From NCBI RefSeq assembly GCF_003688995.1, contig NZ_PENI01000021.1, positions 103,464-167,463 on the forward strand: 64,000 nucleotides of DNA, in the 5' to 3' direction. The position numbers and the translations under genes are program-made. The notes beneath the pieces were generated by a model. It saw only the letters and a program-made list of their open reading frames with translations, had not been told where the DNA came from and did not search any database. The stretch is from Streptomyces shenzhenensis. GTDB taxonomy: Bacteria > Actinomycetota > Actinomycetes > Streptomycetales > Streptomycetaceae. Below are positions 23,803-31,702 of the stretch, piece after piece (within the stretch, counting starts at the first letter, position 1; each line of letters starts with the position of its first letter).

Positions 23803-24624
23803 GTGCATACACGGCGCACAGCCCTGCTCGCGGCACCCGGACTCCTGCTGCTGCTCACGGCGTTCCTGGTTCCCTCGGCCGCGATGCTCCTGGCGCCACC
23901 CGGTGTCGGTACCGGCGAGATCCTGGAACGGCTCGGCGACATGCTGAGCAACGCCTATGACCTGCGGATCATCGGACGTACCGTCGGTATCGGCCTCGTC
24001 GTCACCGTGGTCTGCGTCGGGCTCGGCTTCCCCATCGCCTATCTGCTCGCCCGCTCCACCTCACGCTGGTCCGGGATGCTGCTCGCGCTGGCGATCTTCC
24101 CGCTGCTGCTGAGCAACGTCGTACGCACCTACGGATGGCTCGTCGTCCTCGGCTCCAACGGGGCCGTGGGGCAACTGCTCACCGGGCTCGGGATGGTCGA
24201 CAAGGCACCGCAGCTCCTCTACACCGACCTGGCGATCGTGCTCGGACTGACCCAGCTCTTCCTGCCGCTGGCGGTCGTGTCCTGCTACTCGGCGGTCGCA
24301 CAGATCGACGCCGGCCTCGACGAGGCCGCACGCGGACTCGGTGCGCGTCGCATGCGCACCTTCTGGGACGTCGTCGTGCCGCTGTCGGCCCCCGGCATCG
24401 TGATCGCCGCGACGCTCGTCTTCGCCGGTTCGGCGACCGCGTACACAACCCCCTACCTCCTGGGGGGCTCGCGGCACCGGATGCTCTCCACCCAGCTCTA
24501 CAGCTACTCCAGCGTCACCATCGACTGGGCGAGCGCCTCGGCGACCGCGCTCATCATGACCGTGCTCGTCTTCGCCGTGTCCGGTCTGTCCTCGCTGGCC
24601 GCCCGCCGTGGGAGAACCTCGTGA
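23803..24624 (+). CDS. ABC importer permease (PotB-like)
   Basis: A 273-aa inner-membrane protein with about six helices. The EAA loop that docks to the ATPase is visible as DEAARGLGARRMRTFWDVVVP (~168-188). The order permease, permease, ATPase, binding protein and the EAA type match spermidine/putrescine and related (POPT) importers. The GTG at 23803 has CGGAGG six bases upstream; the open frame to 23710 runs through the operator and is not used. It overlaps the next permease by 4 bp. It is the first gene of the LacI-controlled operon. Confidence 0.86.
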   Translation: MHTRRTALLAAPGLLLLLTAFLVPSAAMLLAPPGVGTGEILERLGDMLSNAYDLRIIGRTVGIGLVVTVVCVGLGFPIAYLLARSTSRWSGMLLALAIFPLLLSNVVRTYGWLVVLGSNGAVGQLLTGLGMVDKAPQLLYTDLAIVLGLTQLFLPLAVVSCYSAVAQIDAGLDEAARGLGARRMRTFWDVVVPLSAPGIVIAATLVFAGSATAYTTPYLLGGSRHRMLSTQLYSYSSVTIDWASASATALIMTVLVFAVSGLSSLAARRGRTS

Positions 24625-25418
24625 ACAGCCGCCATCCCGTCGCCGCGAGCCTCGCCGTGGCCGGATACGTCATCATGATCGTGCCGCTTCTCTTCGTGAT
24701 GGCCACGGCCTTCACCGCGGGCAACACCCTGCGCTTTCCCCCCGAAGGGTTCTCCACGCGCTGGTTCGGCGCAGCTCTGGCCAACGAGCCGTTCGTCAGC
24801 GCCCTGTTCGGCAGCCTCCAACTCGCCTTCCTGGCAACTCTGCTGGCCTTGCTGATCGGGGTACCGGCGACGCTCGCCATCCACCGCGGGCGGCTGCCCG
24901 GCAAGGCGCTCGTCGAGGGTCTCTTCCTGTCACCGCTCGTCGTGCCCGAACTGGTGCTCGGCCTGGCGCTCTATCAGCAGCTGGTCATCGGGCTCCGGAT
25001 GGACAACTTCCAGGTGCTCCTGCTCGGCCACACCGTGCTTCTGCTCCCCTACGCCGTGCGGGTCACGGGCGCCTCGCTCGCCCTCGTCGACGGCCAGGTC
25101 GAGGAGGCGGCACGCGGGCTCGGCGCCTCACCGTTGCGGGCCTTCCTGACCGTCACCCTGCCGCTGCTGCGGCCCGGAATCTTCTCGGCCGGCCTGCTGG
25201 CCTTCATCACCTCGTTCAACAACGTGCCGCTCTCCCTGCTGCTGCAGAGCTTCGAATTCCGCACACTGCCGGTCACGATGCTCGATTACGTCCAGCAGAA
25301 CTACAACCCGATGGTGGCGGCCGTCTCGACACTCGTCCTGGCCGCCACGGTGCTGGTCGCCGTTCTCGCCGAGCGCACGGTCGGCTTCGCCAGGATCTTC
25401 GGAGGGATCAACCAATGA
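24621..25418 (+). CDS. ABC importer permease (PotC-like)
   Basis: A 265-aa partner permease with about six helices and the EAA loop EEAARGLGASPLRAFLTVTLP (~155-175). The GTG at 24621 overlaps the previous stop (GTGA) and the stop overlaps the ATPase start, so the three genes are translated together. With its partner it forms the membrane channel of a POPT-type importer. Confidence 0.87.
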   Translation: MNSRHPVAASLAVAGYVIMIVPLLFVMATAFTAGNTLRFPPEGFSTRWFGAALANEPFVSALFGSLQLAFLATLLALLIGVPATLAIHRGRLPGKALVEGLFLSPLVVPELVLGLALYQQLVIGLRMDNFQVLLLGHTVLLLPYAVRVTGASLALVDGQVEEAARGLGASPLRAFLTVTLPLLRPGIFSAGLLAFITSFNNVPLSLLLQSFEFRTLPVTMLDYVQQNYNPMVAAVSTLVLAATVLVAVLAERTVGFARIFGGINQ

Positions 25419-26509
25419 AGCCGACGCCGCAGACGACTCCGCCGGCGCCGACCGCAGCGTCGCAACCGGCCACGCCGGCAGCTCCCGCCGCCGAGTTCAT
25501 CGGCGTCAGCCGACGCTTCGGCGACGTCGCCGCGGTCGACGGCATCGACCTCACCATCGAGCGCGGCAAGCTCACGACACTGCTCGGCCCGAGCGGGTGC
25601 GGCAAGACGACCTCGCTGCGGATGCTCGCCGGTTACGCCGCCCCGAGCGAGGGCCGCATCCTCATCGACGGCGTGGACAGCACCCGTACCCCGCCGGAGC
25701 GGCGCGGCCTCGGCATGGTGTTCCAGTCGTACGCGCTCTTCCCGCACATGAGCGTCGCCGACAACGTCGGATACGGGCTCAAGCTGCGGAAGGTGACCCG
25801 CGCGGAGCGACAGGCCCGTGTCGGTGAGGCGCTGGAGCTGGTCGGGCTCGGACACCTGGCGAAATCCCGGCCGCGCAAGCTCTCCGGCGGCCAGCAGCAG
25901 CGGGTGGCTCTCGCCCGTGCCATCGCCATCCGGCCGAAACTGCTGCTGCTCGACGAGCCGCTGTCCAACCTCGACGCCCGGCTGCGTGTCCAGATGCGGG
26001 CGGAGATCCGGCGCATCCAGGCCGAGACCGGCCTGACCGTCGTCCTCGTCACCCACGACCAGGACGAAGCACTCGAACTGTCCGACGTCATGGTGGTCAT
26101 GCGCGCCGGCAAGATCGTGCAGCGTGGCGCGCCGGAGACCGTCTTCCGCAACCCCGCCGACCGGTTCGTCGCGGAGTTCCTCGGTTACGAGAACTTCCTC
26201 ACCGGCACCGACGGCGCCCTGCTCACCGTCCGGCCCGAGCAGCTGCGGCTCGACGACGACCCGGCGCCCGAACAAGGCCCGGACGCCCCGGCCGGGCTGA
26301 GCCTCCAGGGCACGGTCACGGACGTCGCCTTCCGCGGCGTCGACCTCGTCGTGACGGTGGAGGCGGCCGACCCCTCGGGCCGTACGGTGCGGATCGTCGC
26401 GGAGGTGCGCGAGTCCGGTCCCGGCAGCCCTCGGTCCGCCGGCCCTCGCCCCGGTGACCGGGTACGGCTGACAGCGCCCGAGCACAGCCTGATCCGCGTA
26501 CAGGACTGA
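25415..26509 (+). CDS. ABC importer ATPase (PotA-like)
   Basis: A 364-aa nucleotide-binding subunit. Walker A GPSGCGKTT is at 58-66; signature LSGGQQQR, Walker B LLLLDEPLSNLD and the H-loop VTHDQDEA follow in order. A C-terminal TOBE-like domain (GTVTDVAFRGVDLVVTVEA) resembles PotA and other importers with regulatory C-domains. A Pro/Ala/Thr-rich leader of 25 residues precedes the fold. GGAGGG lies upstream of the ATG at 25415. It energises uptake through the two preceding permeases. Confidence 0.9.
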   Translation: MKPTPQTTPPAPTAASQPATPAAPAAEFIGVSRRFGDVAAVDGIDLTIERGKLTTLLGPSGCGKTTSLRMLAGYAAPSEGRILIDGVDSTRTPPERRGLGMVFQSYALFPHMSVADNVGYGLKLRKVTRAERQARVGEALELVGLGHLAKSRPRKLSGGQQQRVALARAIAIRPKLLLLDEPLSNLDARLRVQMRAEIRRIQAETGLTVVLVTHDQDEALELSDVMVVMRAGKIVQRGAPETVFRNPADRFVAEFLGYENFLTGTDGALLTVRPEQLRLDDDPAPEQGPDAPAGLSLQGTVTDVAFRGVDLVVTVEAADPSGRTVRIVAEVRESGPGSPRSAGPRPGDRVRLTAPEHSLIRVQD

Positions 26510-26668
26510 GTTTCCGTCACGGCAGCCTGCGGGCCCTCTCCCCGTTCCCCGCCCGCACGGCCCCGCTCCCCCGTCTCCCCTGCTCCCCCACGCCATGTCC
26601 GCCACCGGCACCACCGGCCCCATCGCCTCGCCACGCCCCCGAGGCCATCCGCCGAAAGGATCAGCACC

Positions 26669-27739
26669 ATGCCCCGCATCCGCCCGAGCAGACGCCTGTC
26701 CGTCACGATCGGTCTCGCCGTCATGACGGTCTTCGCCTCAGGTTGTTCCTCGCCCGGTTCCGGCTCCGACGCCGACACCATCGTCGTGAGCACCTTCCCC
26801 TTCGGAGTGGAGGAGTTCCAGAAGGCGGTCGTCGACCCGTTCACCAAGAAGACAGGCATCAAGGTCAAGGTCCAGACCGGTTCCAACTCCGACCGGCTCT
26901 CCCAGCTCCAGCTGACCAAGGACCGCTCCGGCATCGATGTGATGCTCCTGTCGGACACCTACGTCGCGCTGGGTGCGAAGGACAAGCTGTTCGAGCCGGT
27001 CGACGCGGAGGACGTCCCCGCGATCAAGGACATCGCCGATTTCGCCGTCGACGACGCCTACCCCGGGCCCGCGTACTCGTACCAGCTCAACGGCACGATC
27101 TACAACACGGACAAGGTGACCCGGAAGCAGGCCGCCGACTGGGGGCTCTACGGCGACCCCGCCCGCTCCCGCAGGGTCGCGCTGCCCGACATCTCCGCCT
27201 CCTCCGGCCAACTGCTGGTCGCGGGGCTCGGCGAGACGTACGGTGACGGCCCCTACGACATCGACACCGCGTTGCAGAAGCTGTCCGGCTGGGCCCCCGG
27301 TGTTCTGCAGTTCTATACGTCCTCCACCGAGGTGACGAGCCTGCTCAGCCAGGGCGAGATCGTCGCGGCCAACTCGCTCAACGGCTTCGCGACGAGCCTG
27401 GTCGCCGCCAAGGAACCGATCGCGTTCCAGAAGCCGTCGACCGGCGCCTACATGACCACCAACCGGGCCGCGGTCCCCGAGGGAGCCCCGAACTCCAAGG
27501 GCGCGCACGCCTTCATCGACTATCTGCTCGGCGTGACGGCGCAGTCGTCCTCGGCCAAGACCGTCGGCGACCTGCCCGTGAACCCGGGCGCGGAGATCCC
27601 GGACTCCCTGCGCGCCGTCGTCGGCGACATCGCGGACGATCCCGTCAAGGCCGGGTACAAGACGCTCGACCCCGCCGAAGTGCTCGCCGTGCGCGACGAA
27701 CTCGTCAAGCGCTTCGCCCGCGAAGTGGCGGGGCACTGA
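26669..27739 (+). CDS. Extracellular solute-binding lipoprotein (PotD-like)
   Basis: A 356-aa lipoprotein. A signal peptide ends in the lipobox VFASGC (Cys 26), then a Ser/Gly linker. The body has the type II periplasmic-binding fold (TIVVSTFPFGVEEFQKAVVDPFTKKTGIKV, with GIDVMLLSD and a C-terminal SKGAHAFIDYLL) as in PotD and iron/polyamine binders. GAAAGGA precedes the ATG. The 159 bp before it are C-rich without a hairpin I could find. It captures the ligand for the importer upstream; the ligand is unknown. Confidence 0.87.
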   Translation: MPRIRPSRRLSVTIGLAVMTVFASGCSSPGSGSDADTIVVSTFPFGVEEFQKAVVDPFTKKTGIKVKVQTGSNSDRLSQLQLTKDRSGIDVMLLSDTYVALGAKDKLFEPVDAEDVPAIKDIADFAVDDAYPGPAYSYQLNGTIYNTDKVTRKQAADWGLYGDPARSRRVALPDISASSGQLLVAGLGETYGDGPYDIDTALQKLSGWAPGVLQFYTSSTEVTSLLSQGEIVAANSLNGFATSLVAAKEPIAFQKPSTGAYMTTNRAAVPEGAPNSKGAHAFIDYLLGVTAQSSSAKTVGDLPVNPGAEIPDSLRAVVGDIADDPVKAGYKTLDPAEVLAVRDELVKRFAREVAGH

Positions 27740-27745
27740 CGGGGA

Positions 27746-27780
27746 CGGGCCCGGGCGAATCCGTCCTCGCCCCGGGCCCG
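27746..27780 (+). terminator. Hairpin after the binding-protein gene
   Basis: Arms CGGGCCCGGG (27746-27755) and CCCGGGCCCG (27771-27780) form a 10-bp GC stem with a 15-nt loop just after the stop at 27739. It could be a partial terminator that sets binding-protein mRNA above that of the downstream genes. Confidence 0.5.
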
Positions 27781-27861
27781 CCCGGCACCGTACCCGGGCC
27801 CAGCCGGCAGCCCGCGAAACCGGCACCCGCGCCGGACAACCCACGAGCGAACGAAGCATCC

Positions 27862-29100
27862 ATGAGCCCCAGCACCCCCACTCCCCCGTCCAGCCGCCTC
27901 GACGAGCAGACCGCCTCCCGGGCCGGCCGCCTCCACGCCTACCTCGACCGCCTCCCCAAGGCGGATCTGCACTGCCACCTGATCGGCACCGTCCGGGCGG
28001 CCACGTTCGCCGAACTCGCCCGCCGCGAACGCCTCCCGCTCCCCGACTCGCCCGAGCGGGTCTACGCCGGCATCAACTCCCTGCCGCCCGACCCGGCCCT
28101 CTACCGCACGACCCGCATACCCGTACCGCAGGGCCGCTCCGCCGACGAACCGGACGTTTCCTACTCGCTGTTCCAGGCCTCCCGCTGGGTGGTCGACGTA
28201 CTGCGCGGGCCCGACGATCTGACGCGCGTCGTCCACGAGGCGTTCGAGGACGCCCACCGGTACAGCTCCACCCGGCATCTCGAACTGTCCTTCGACGCAC
28301 TGCCGGAGCACCTGCTTCCGATCGGCTACCCCGGCGTCGTCGAGGCCTATGCCGAGGGAATCCGGATGGCCGAGCGCGACTTCGGCATGACCGGTCTGCT
28401 GATCGCCGGCATCGACCGCAGCCGCAGCGCGGACGACGCGCTCGCGTGGGTCCGCACGGTCGTCGATCATCCGCACGAGTACGTCGCGGGCATCGGCCTG
28501 GACAACCTGGAGACGGCCGGTCCCCCCGAGCGCTTCGCGGCCGCCTACCGGCTCGCCGGCGAGGCGGGGCTCCGGCGCACGGCACACTCCTCCGAGCACG
28601 CACCAGTCGCCGGGAACACGATCACCTGCCTCGACGTACTCGGCTGCGACCGCATCGACCACGGCTACTTCGTTCTGGAGGACGACGCCGTCGTCGCGCG
28701 ACTGCGCGAGGAGCAGGTGCCGCTCTGCGTCATCTCGACGACCTCGCGGCGCTCCTGGCGCCCTTGGCGCAAGGCCTCCATCGCCGCCATGAACGAGGCC
28801 GGCCTCAATGTGATCCCGGCTTCGGACGATCCGGGCATGTTCCCCACGACGCTCGCGGCCGAGTACCGGATCCTCGCCGACGAGCTGGCGGTGCCCAGGG
28901 AGCGGCTGCGGGCGATGGCACTCGCGAGCGTCGACGCCTGCTGGCTGCCGCCCGGCCGGAAGACGGAGCTGCGCGAGCGGTTCGAGCGCGACATCGCCGC
29001 ACTCGACGCGGAGTTCGCCGCCGGGCCCGCCGCCGTCGGGGCTGCCACGGAACCCGCCACCGGGTCCGCCGTCGAGGCGGGAGACGGGAAGAACGCATGA
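27862..29100 (+). CDS. Adenosine-deaminase-like amidohydrolase
   Basis: A 412-aa metal-dependent hydrolase of the adenosine/AMP deaminase family. KADLHCHLIGT has the two zinc His near the N-terminus; HSSE replaces the usual HAGE but keeps the zinc His and catalytic Glu; RIDHGYFV provides the third His region and ASDDPGMF the metal/catalytic Asp pair. The enzyme would deaminate a purine-like or other cyclic amidine substrate. An Ala/Thr/Glu-rich tail (~40 residues) is unlike the family. It follows the importer, so the imported compound is probably its substrate or a precursor. Stop and CapA start overlap by 4 bp. Confidence 0.8.
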   Translation: MSPSTPTPPSSRLDEQTASRAGRLHAYLDRLPKADLHCHLIGTVRAATFAELARRERLPLPDSPERVYAGINSLPPDPALYRTTRIPVPQGRSADEPDVSYSLFQASRWVVDVLRGPDDLTRVVHEAFEDAHRYSSTRHLELSFDALPEHLLPIGYPGVVEAYAEGIRMAERDFGMTGLLIAGIDRSRSADDALAWVRTVVDHPHEYVAGIGLDNLETAGPPERFAAAYRLAGEAGLRRTAHSSEHAPVAGNTITCLDVLGCDRIDHGYFVLEDDAVVARLREEQVPLCVISTTSRRSWRPWRKASIAAMNEAGLNVIPASDDPGMFPTTLAAEYRILADELAVPRERLRAMALASVDACWLPPGRKTELRERFERDIAALDAEFAAGPAAVGAATEPATGSAVEAGDGKNA

Positions 29101-30440
29101 GCATGCGCATGGAGGGCATGGCACTGGAGCCGGGCGACGTGCCGCGTTCCCCTCTCGCCGGGCGGTTCACGTTCGGCGCCGTGGGCGACCTCATCTACCT
29201 GCGCCCGATGGCGCGCACGCTGCGCGCGCAGCAACCCGGTCTGCTGCGCGAACTGGCCCGCGCCGACGTCCTGTTCGGCAATCTCGAAACCGCGATCCTC
29301 GACCTCGACGCCTTCGACGGCGCCCCGCAGGCCGAGTCCGGCGGCACCTGGATGCACGCCGATCCCCGGGTCGCCGACGACCTGAGCGCGCTCGGTTTCT
29401 CGGTCGTCGGCCTCGCCAACAACCATGCCACCGACTGGGGCACCGAGGGCCTGCTGGAGACCGTACGCCGCCTCGACCGCGCGGGACTGCCGAGCGCGGG
29501 CGCGGGACGTACGTCGAGCGGGGCGCGGGCCGCGACCTACCTGGACGTCGAGCAGGGGCGGATCGCCGTGCTCGCCGCCACCGCGACCTTCACGCCGATG
29601 TCCCCTGCCGCCGATCCCTTCGGGCGTGTGCCCGCCCGTGCCGGTATCAGCGTCCTGCGCACAGTCGAGACCAGCGTCGTGAGTCCGCAGGACTACGCGG
29701 TGCTGACCCGACTCGCCGCGGCCGGCAGCTACTCGAACTCGGTCCGCGAGGGCTCACTGCGCCTGATGGGCGGCGAGTTCGTGGCCGACGAGAGCCTGGG
29801 ACCCGGGGAGGTGCGCATCGAACACCGCACCGACGAGTCGGATGCCGCCGAGATCCTCACCGCGATCCGCCAGGCCAGGCAGAACAGCAGCTTCGTCGTC
29901 TTCTCGTTCCACAGCCACGAACCCGACAACGGTGCGCAACCGGCACCGTTCGCCGCCGAGTTCGCCCGGCGCGCGGTCGACGCCGGGGCGGACGTGGTCG
30001 TCGGCCACGGCCCGCACCAGTTGCGCGGCATCGAGCTCTACCGCGGGGCACCGATCTTCCATTCGCTCGGCAACTTCGCCATGATGAGCAACAGCCTCGA
30101 CGTCGTCACCCGCGACACGTATCGGCTCTACGGCGCCGACCCGGCCGACGTCACGGTCCCGGAGCTGCTCAGCGCCCGCAACGCCACCATCTTCGCCGAC
30201 CCGGTACTCGACGAGTCGCTGCTGCCGCTGCTCCACTACGACGAGGGCGAACTCACCGAGATCGAACTGCTCCCCCTCGACCTGGGCCGCGGCACCGCGG
30301 GGGCCGCCCACGGCACCCCGCGCCTGGCGGCCCCGGCTGTGGCCGAGCCGCTCCTGGAGCGCGTCGCGGCGCTGTCCGCCCCCTTCGCCACCCGCCTGAC
30401 CCTCCTCGGCGACCGGGCCACCATCCGGCCCGCCGAGTGA
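29097..30440 (+). CDS. CapA-family (metallophosphatase-fold) protein
   Basis: A 447-aa protein of the PgsA/CapA poly-gamma-glutamate family with a calcineurin-like fold: GAVGDLIY, FGNLETAI, GLANNHATDWG, SFHSHEPDN and GHGPHQLRGIE hold the metal-ligand positions. No signal peptide is seen, so it is probably cytoplasmic, unlike membrane-anchored CapA. ATG codons at 29097, 29103 and 29109 are all in frame; 29097 overlaps the deaminase stop. Its place after an ADA-like gene suggests a hydrolase in the same catabolic route rather than capsule synthesis. Confidence 0.8.
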   Translation: MSMRMEGMALEPGDVPRSPLAGRFTFGAVGDLIYLRPMARTLRAQQPGLLRELARADVLFGNLETAILDLDAFDGAPQAESGGTWMHADPRVADDLSALGFSVVGLANNHATDWGTEGLLETVRRLDRAGLPSAGAGRTSSGARAATYLDVEQGRIAVLAATATFTPMSPAADPFGRVPARAGISVLRTVETSVVSPQDYAVLTRLAAAGSYSNSVREGSLRLMGGEFVADESLGPGEVRIEHRTDESDAAEILTAIRQARQNSSFVVFSFHSHEPDNGAQPAPFAAEFARRAVDAGADVVVGHGPHQLRGIELYRGAPIFHSLGNFAMMSNSLDVVTRDTYRLYGADPADVTVPELLSARNATIFADPVLDESLLPLLHYDEGELTEIELLPLDLGRGTAGAAHGTPRLAAPAVAEPLLERVAALSAPFATRLTLLGDRATIRPAE

Positions 30441-30519
30441 ACGGCCACAGACACGGTGGTGACGCTGCGGCAGGCGGTTGATGGTCGATGGGGTGACCGC
30501 CAGTCAGGCAAATCACCTT

Positions 30520-30547
30520 AAGGGGCTAACTCGCAATCAAGCCCCTT
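30520..30547 (+). terminator. Hairpin downstream of the CapA-like gene
   Basis: AAGGGGCT (30520-30527) pairs with AGCCCCTT (30540-30547) across a 12-nt loop, 80 bp after the CapA stop. The gap 30441-30730 otherwise holds the leader of the next gene. Confidence 0.5.
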
Positions 30548-30730
30548 GTCTTTCCGGGTATTTGACGTGCCGCCGGCTCTCGACGACATGGCGTACGGGT
30601 GTCACGGGTCCCCCGTTCGGCTCCCTGGCTTCGGCCTCTGGAGATGCTCGAGATGAAAGTCACCGGAGCTGTTTGTACGTTCATCATGCGCCGGCTGCTC
30701 AGCCGGCCTCTCGCAGACAGGAGAAGTTGC

Positions 30731-31315
30731 ATGTTGATGACCCGCTCCACGGCGGTCACCGCCGGTATCGTGGCCGCCGCGGCCTTGACCGCGACCGGCA
30801 TCACCTACGCCTCGGCCGCCTCAGAGCCGGGCCAGGTGGCCCCGGTGGCCCCGGTGGCCCTGCCGGCGGCTCCCGCTCCCGCCCCCGCCCAGGCACCCTT
30901 CGGCGCCATCGCCCAGGCACCCTTCGGCACCACCGCCCAGGCGCCGTTCGGCGGCAACGTCGGCAAGGGCAACAACGAGGAGAACGAGGAGGAGAACGAG
31001 GGCCGCGAGGGCAAGGGCAAGAGGTTCGAAGAGGGCCGGATCCACATCAACGAGCGGACCTACTCCTCCCACCCCGACGGCTGCATCACCGTGATCAGCG
31101 GCCTCGGCGCCAAGACCCTGAACATCCGCAACGAGAGCCGCCGTACCGTCGAGGTCTTCCGCGGGGCCGTCTGCGACAACGGCGCCCCCATCGCCACCGT
31201 CGGACCGCACAGCTCCAACAACGGCGTGAAGCCGCACGAGACGGAGGGCGTCCACGTCAAGGAGGGAGTGCTGGGCAGCTTCCGGGTCATCAGGCACCAC
31301 GAGTTCAAGTACTGA
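30731..31315 (+). CDS. Secreted protein with AQAPFG repeats, function unknown
   Basis: A 194-aa exported protein. A signal peptide (TAVTAGIVAAAALTATGITY, cleavage near ASA) leads into a Pro/Ala linker with three 8-residue repeats AQAPFGAI, AQAPFGTT, AQAPFGGN, then an Asn/Glu/Lys-rich hydrophilic stretch (~residues 80-103), and a compact ~90-residue C-terminal domain with two Cys (DGCITV and GAVCDN) that could form a disulfide. AGGAG precedes the ATG at 30731. A small hairpin (GCCGGCT/AGCCGGC, 30690-30707) lies in the leader. I recognise no family; a cell-surface or extracellular role is likely. Confidence 0.7.
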   Translation: MLMTRSTAVTAGIVAAAALTATGITYASAASEPGQVAPVAPVALPAAPAPAPAQAPFGAIAQAPFGTTAQAPFGGNVGKGNNEENEEENEGREGKGKRFEEGRIHINERTYSSHPDGCITVISGLGAKTLNIRNESRRTVEVFRGAVCDNGAPIATVGPHSSNNGVKPHETEGVHVKEGVLGSFRVIRHHEFKY

Positions 31316-31344
31316 ACCGGCTGAACCGGCTGCACGACGGGAAC

Positions 31345-31371
31345 CCCCGGCCCGCTGGAATCGGGCCGGGG
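31345..31371 (+). terminator. Terminator after the secreted-protein gene
   Basis: A 10-bp perfect GC stem, CCCCGGCCCG (31345-31354) with CGGGCCGGGG (31362-31371), and a 7-nt loop, 30 bp after the stop codon. No T-tract follows. Confidence 0.7.
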
Positions 31372-31516
31372 CTCCCCTCCGGGCAGCACCCGGACCACAC
31401 CATTCTGTGACAACCCGCGCGCCGTGCGCACCCCGCCGGGCGGCCCCCTCCCCTTACGGCCCACCCGGCGGCCGACTCCCACTACAACGCCACCCGTTCA
31501 CGCCCCTGCGCAGCCA

Positions 31517-31560
31517 CCGACGCCCCCTGCCGTGCTCCGGAGCACGGCAGGGGGCGTCGG
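31517..31560. repeat. 44-bp perfect palindrome upstream of an ABC importer
   Basis: Bases 31517-31538 are exactly reverse-complementary to 31539-31560, giving a 22-bp stem whose centre is GCTCCGGAGC. It lies in the 387-bp gap 31316-31702, between the terminator at 31345-31371 and a candidate promoter. A terminator insulating the next operon, or a mobile-element or regulatory relic, are possible readings. Confidence 0.75.
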
Positions 31561-31627
31561 CGTCCCGGCAGGTGGCGGCCCCCTCCGGCGGTACCTGTCC
31601 GAGTGGCCCATCCCACACCACACCCTA

Positions 31628-31657
31628 TTGCACATAGTTTGCAATTACATATTAGAT
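31628..31657 (+). promoter_or_regulatory. Candidate promoter of the dipeptide-type importer operon
   Basis: TTGCAC and TTAGAT are 18 bp apart within one of the most A+T-rich stretches of the window, about 45 bp before the ATG at 31703. The assignment is by consensus only. Confidence 0.35.
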
Positions 31658-31702
31658 GCGTACGCCGTGATTCCGGAGCAGGAAGCAGGAGGCTGCGTAC
31701 AC

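Noticed and set aside
26510..26668. C-rich stretch before the solute-binding protein considered as a small RNA or attenuator
   Set aside because: No convincing stem-loop or promoter could be found; simple base bias explains it.
29097..30440. Capsule or poly-gamma-glutamate synthesis role for the CapA-like gene
   Set aside because: No pgsB/pgsC homologues and no signal or membrane segment; its context is catabolic.
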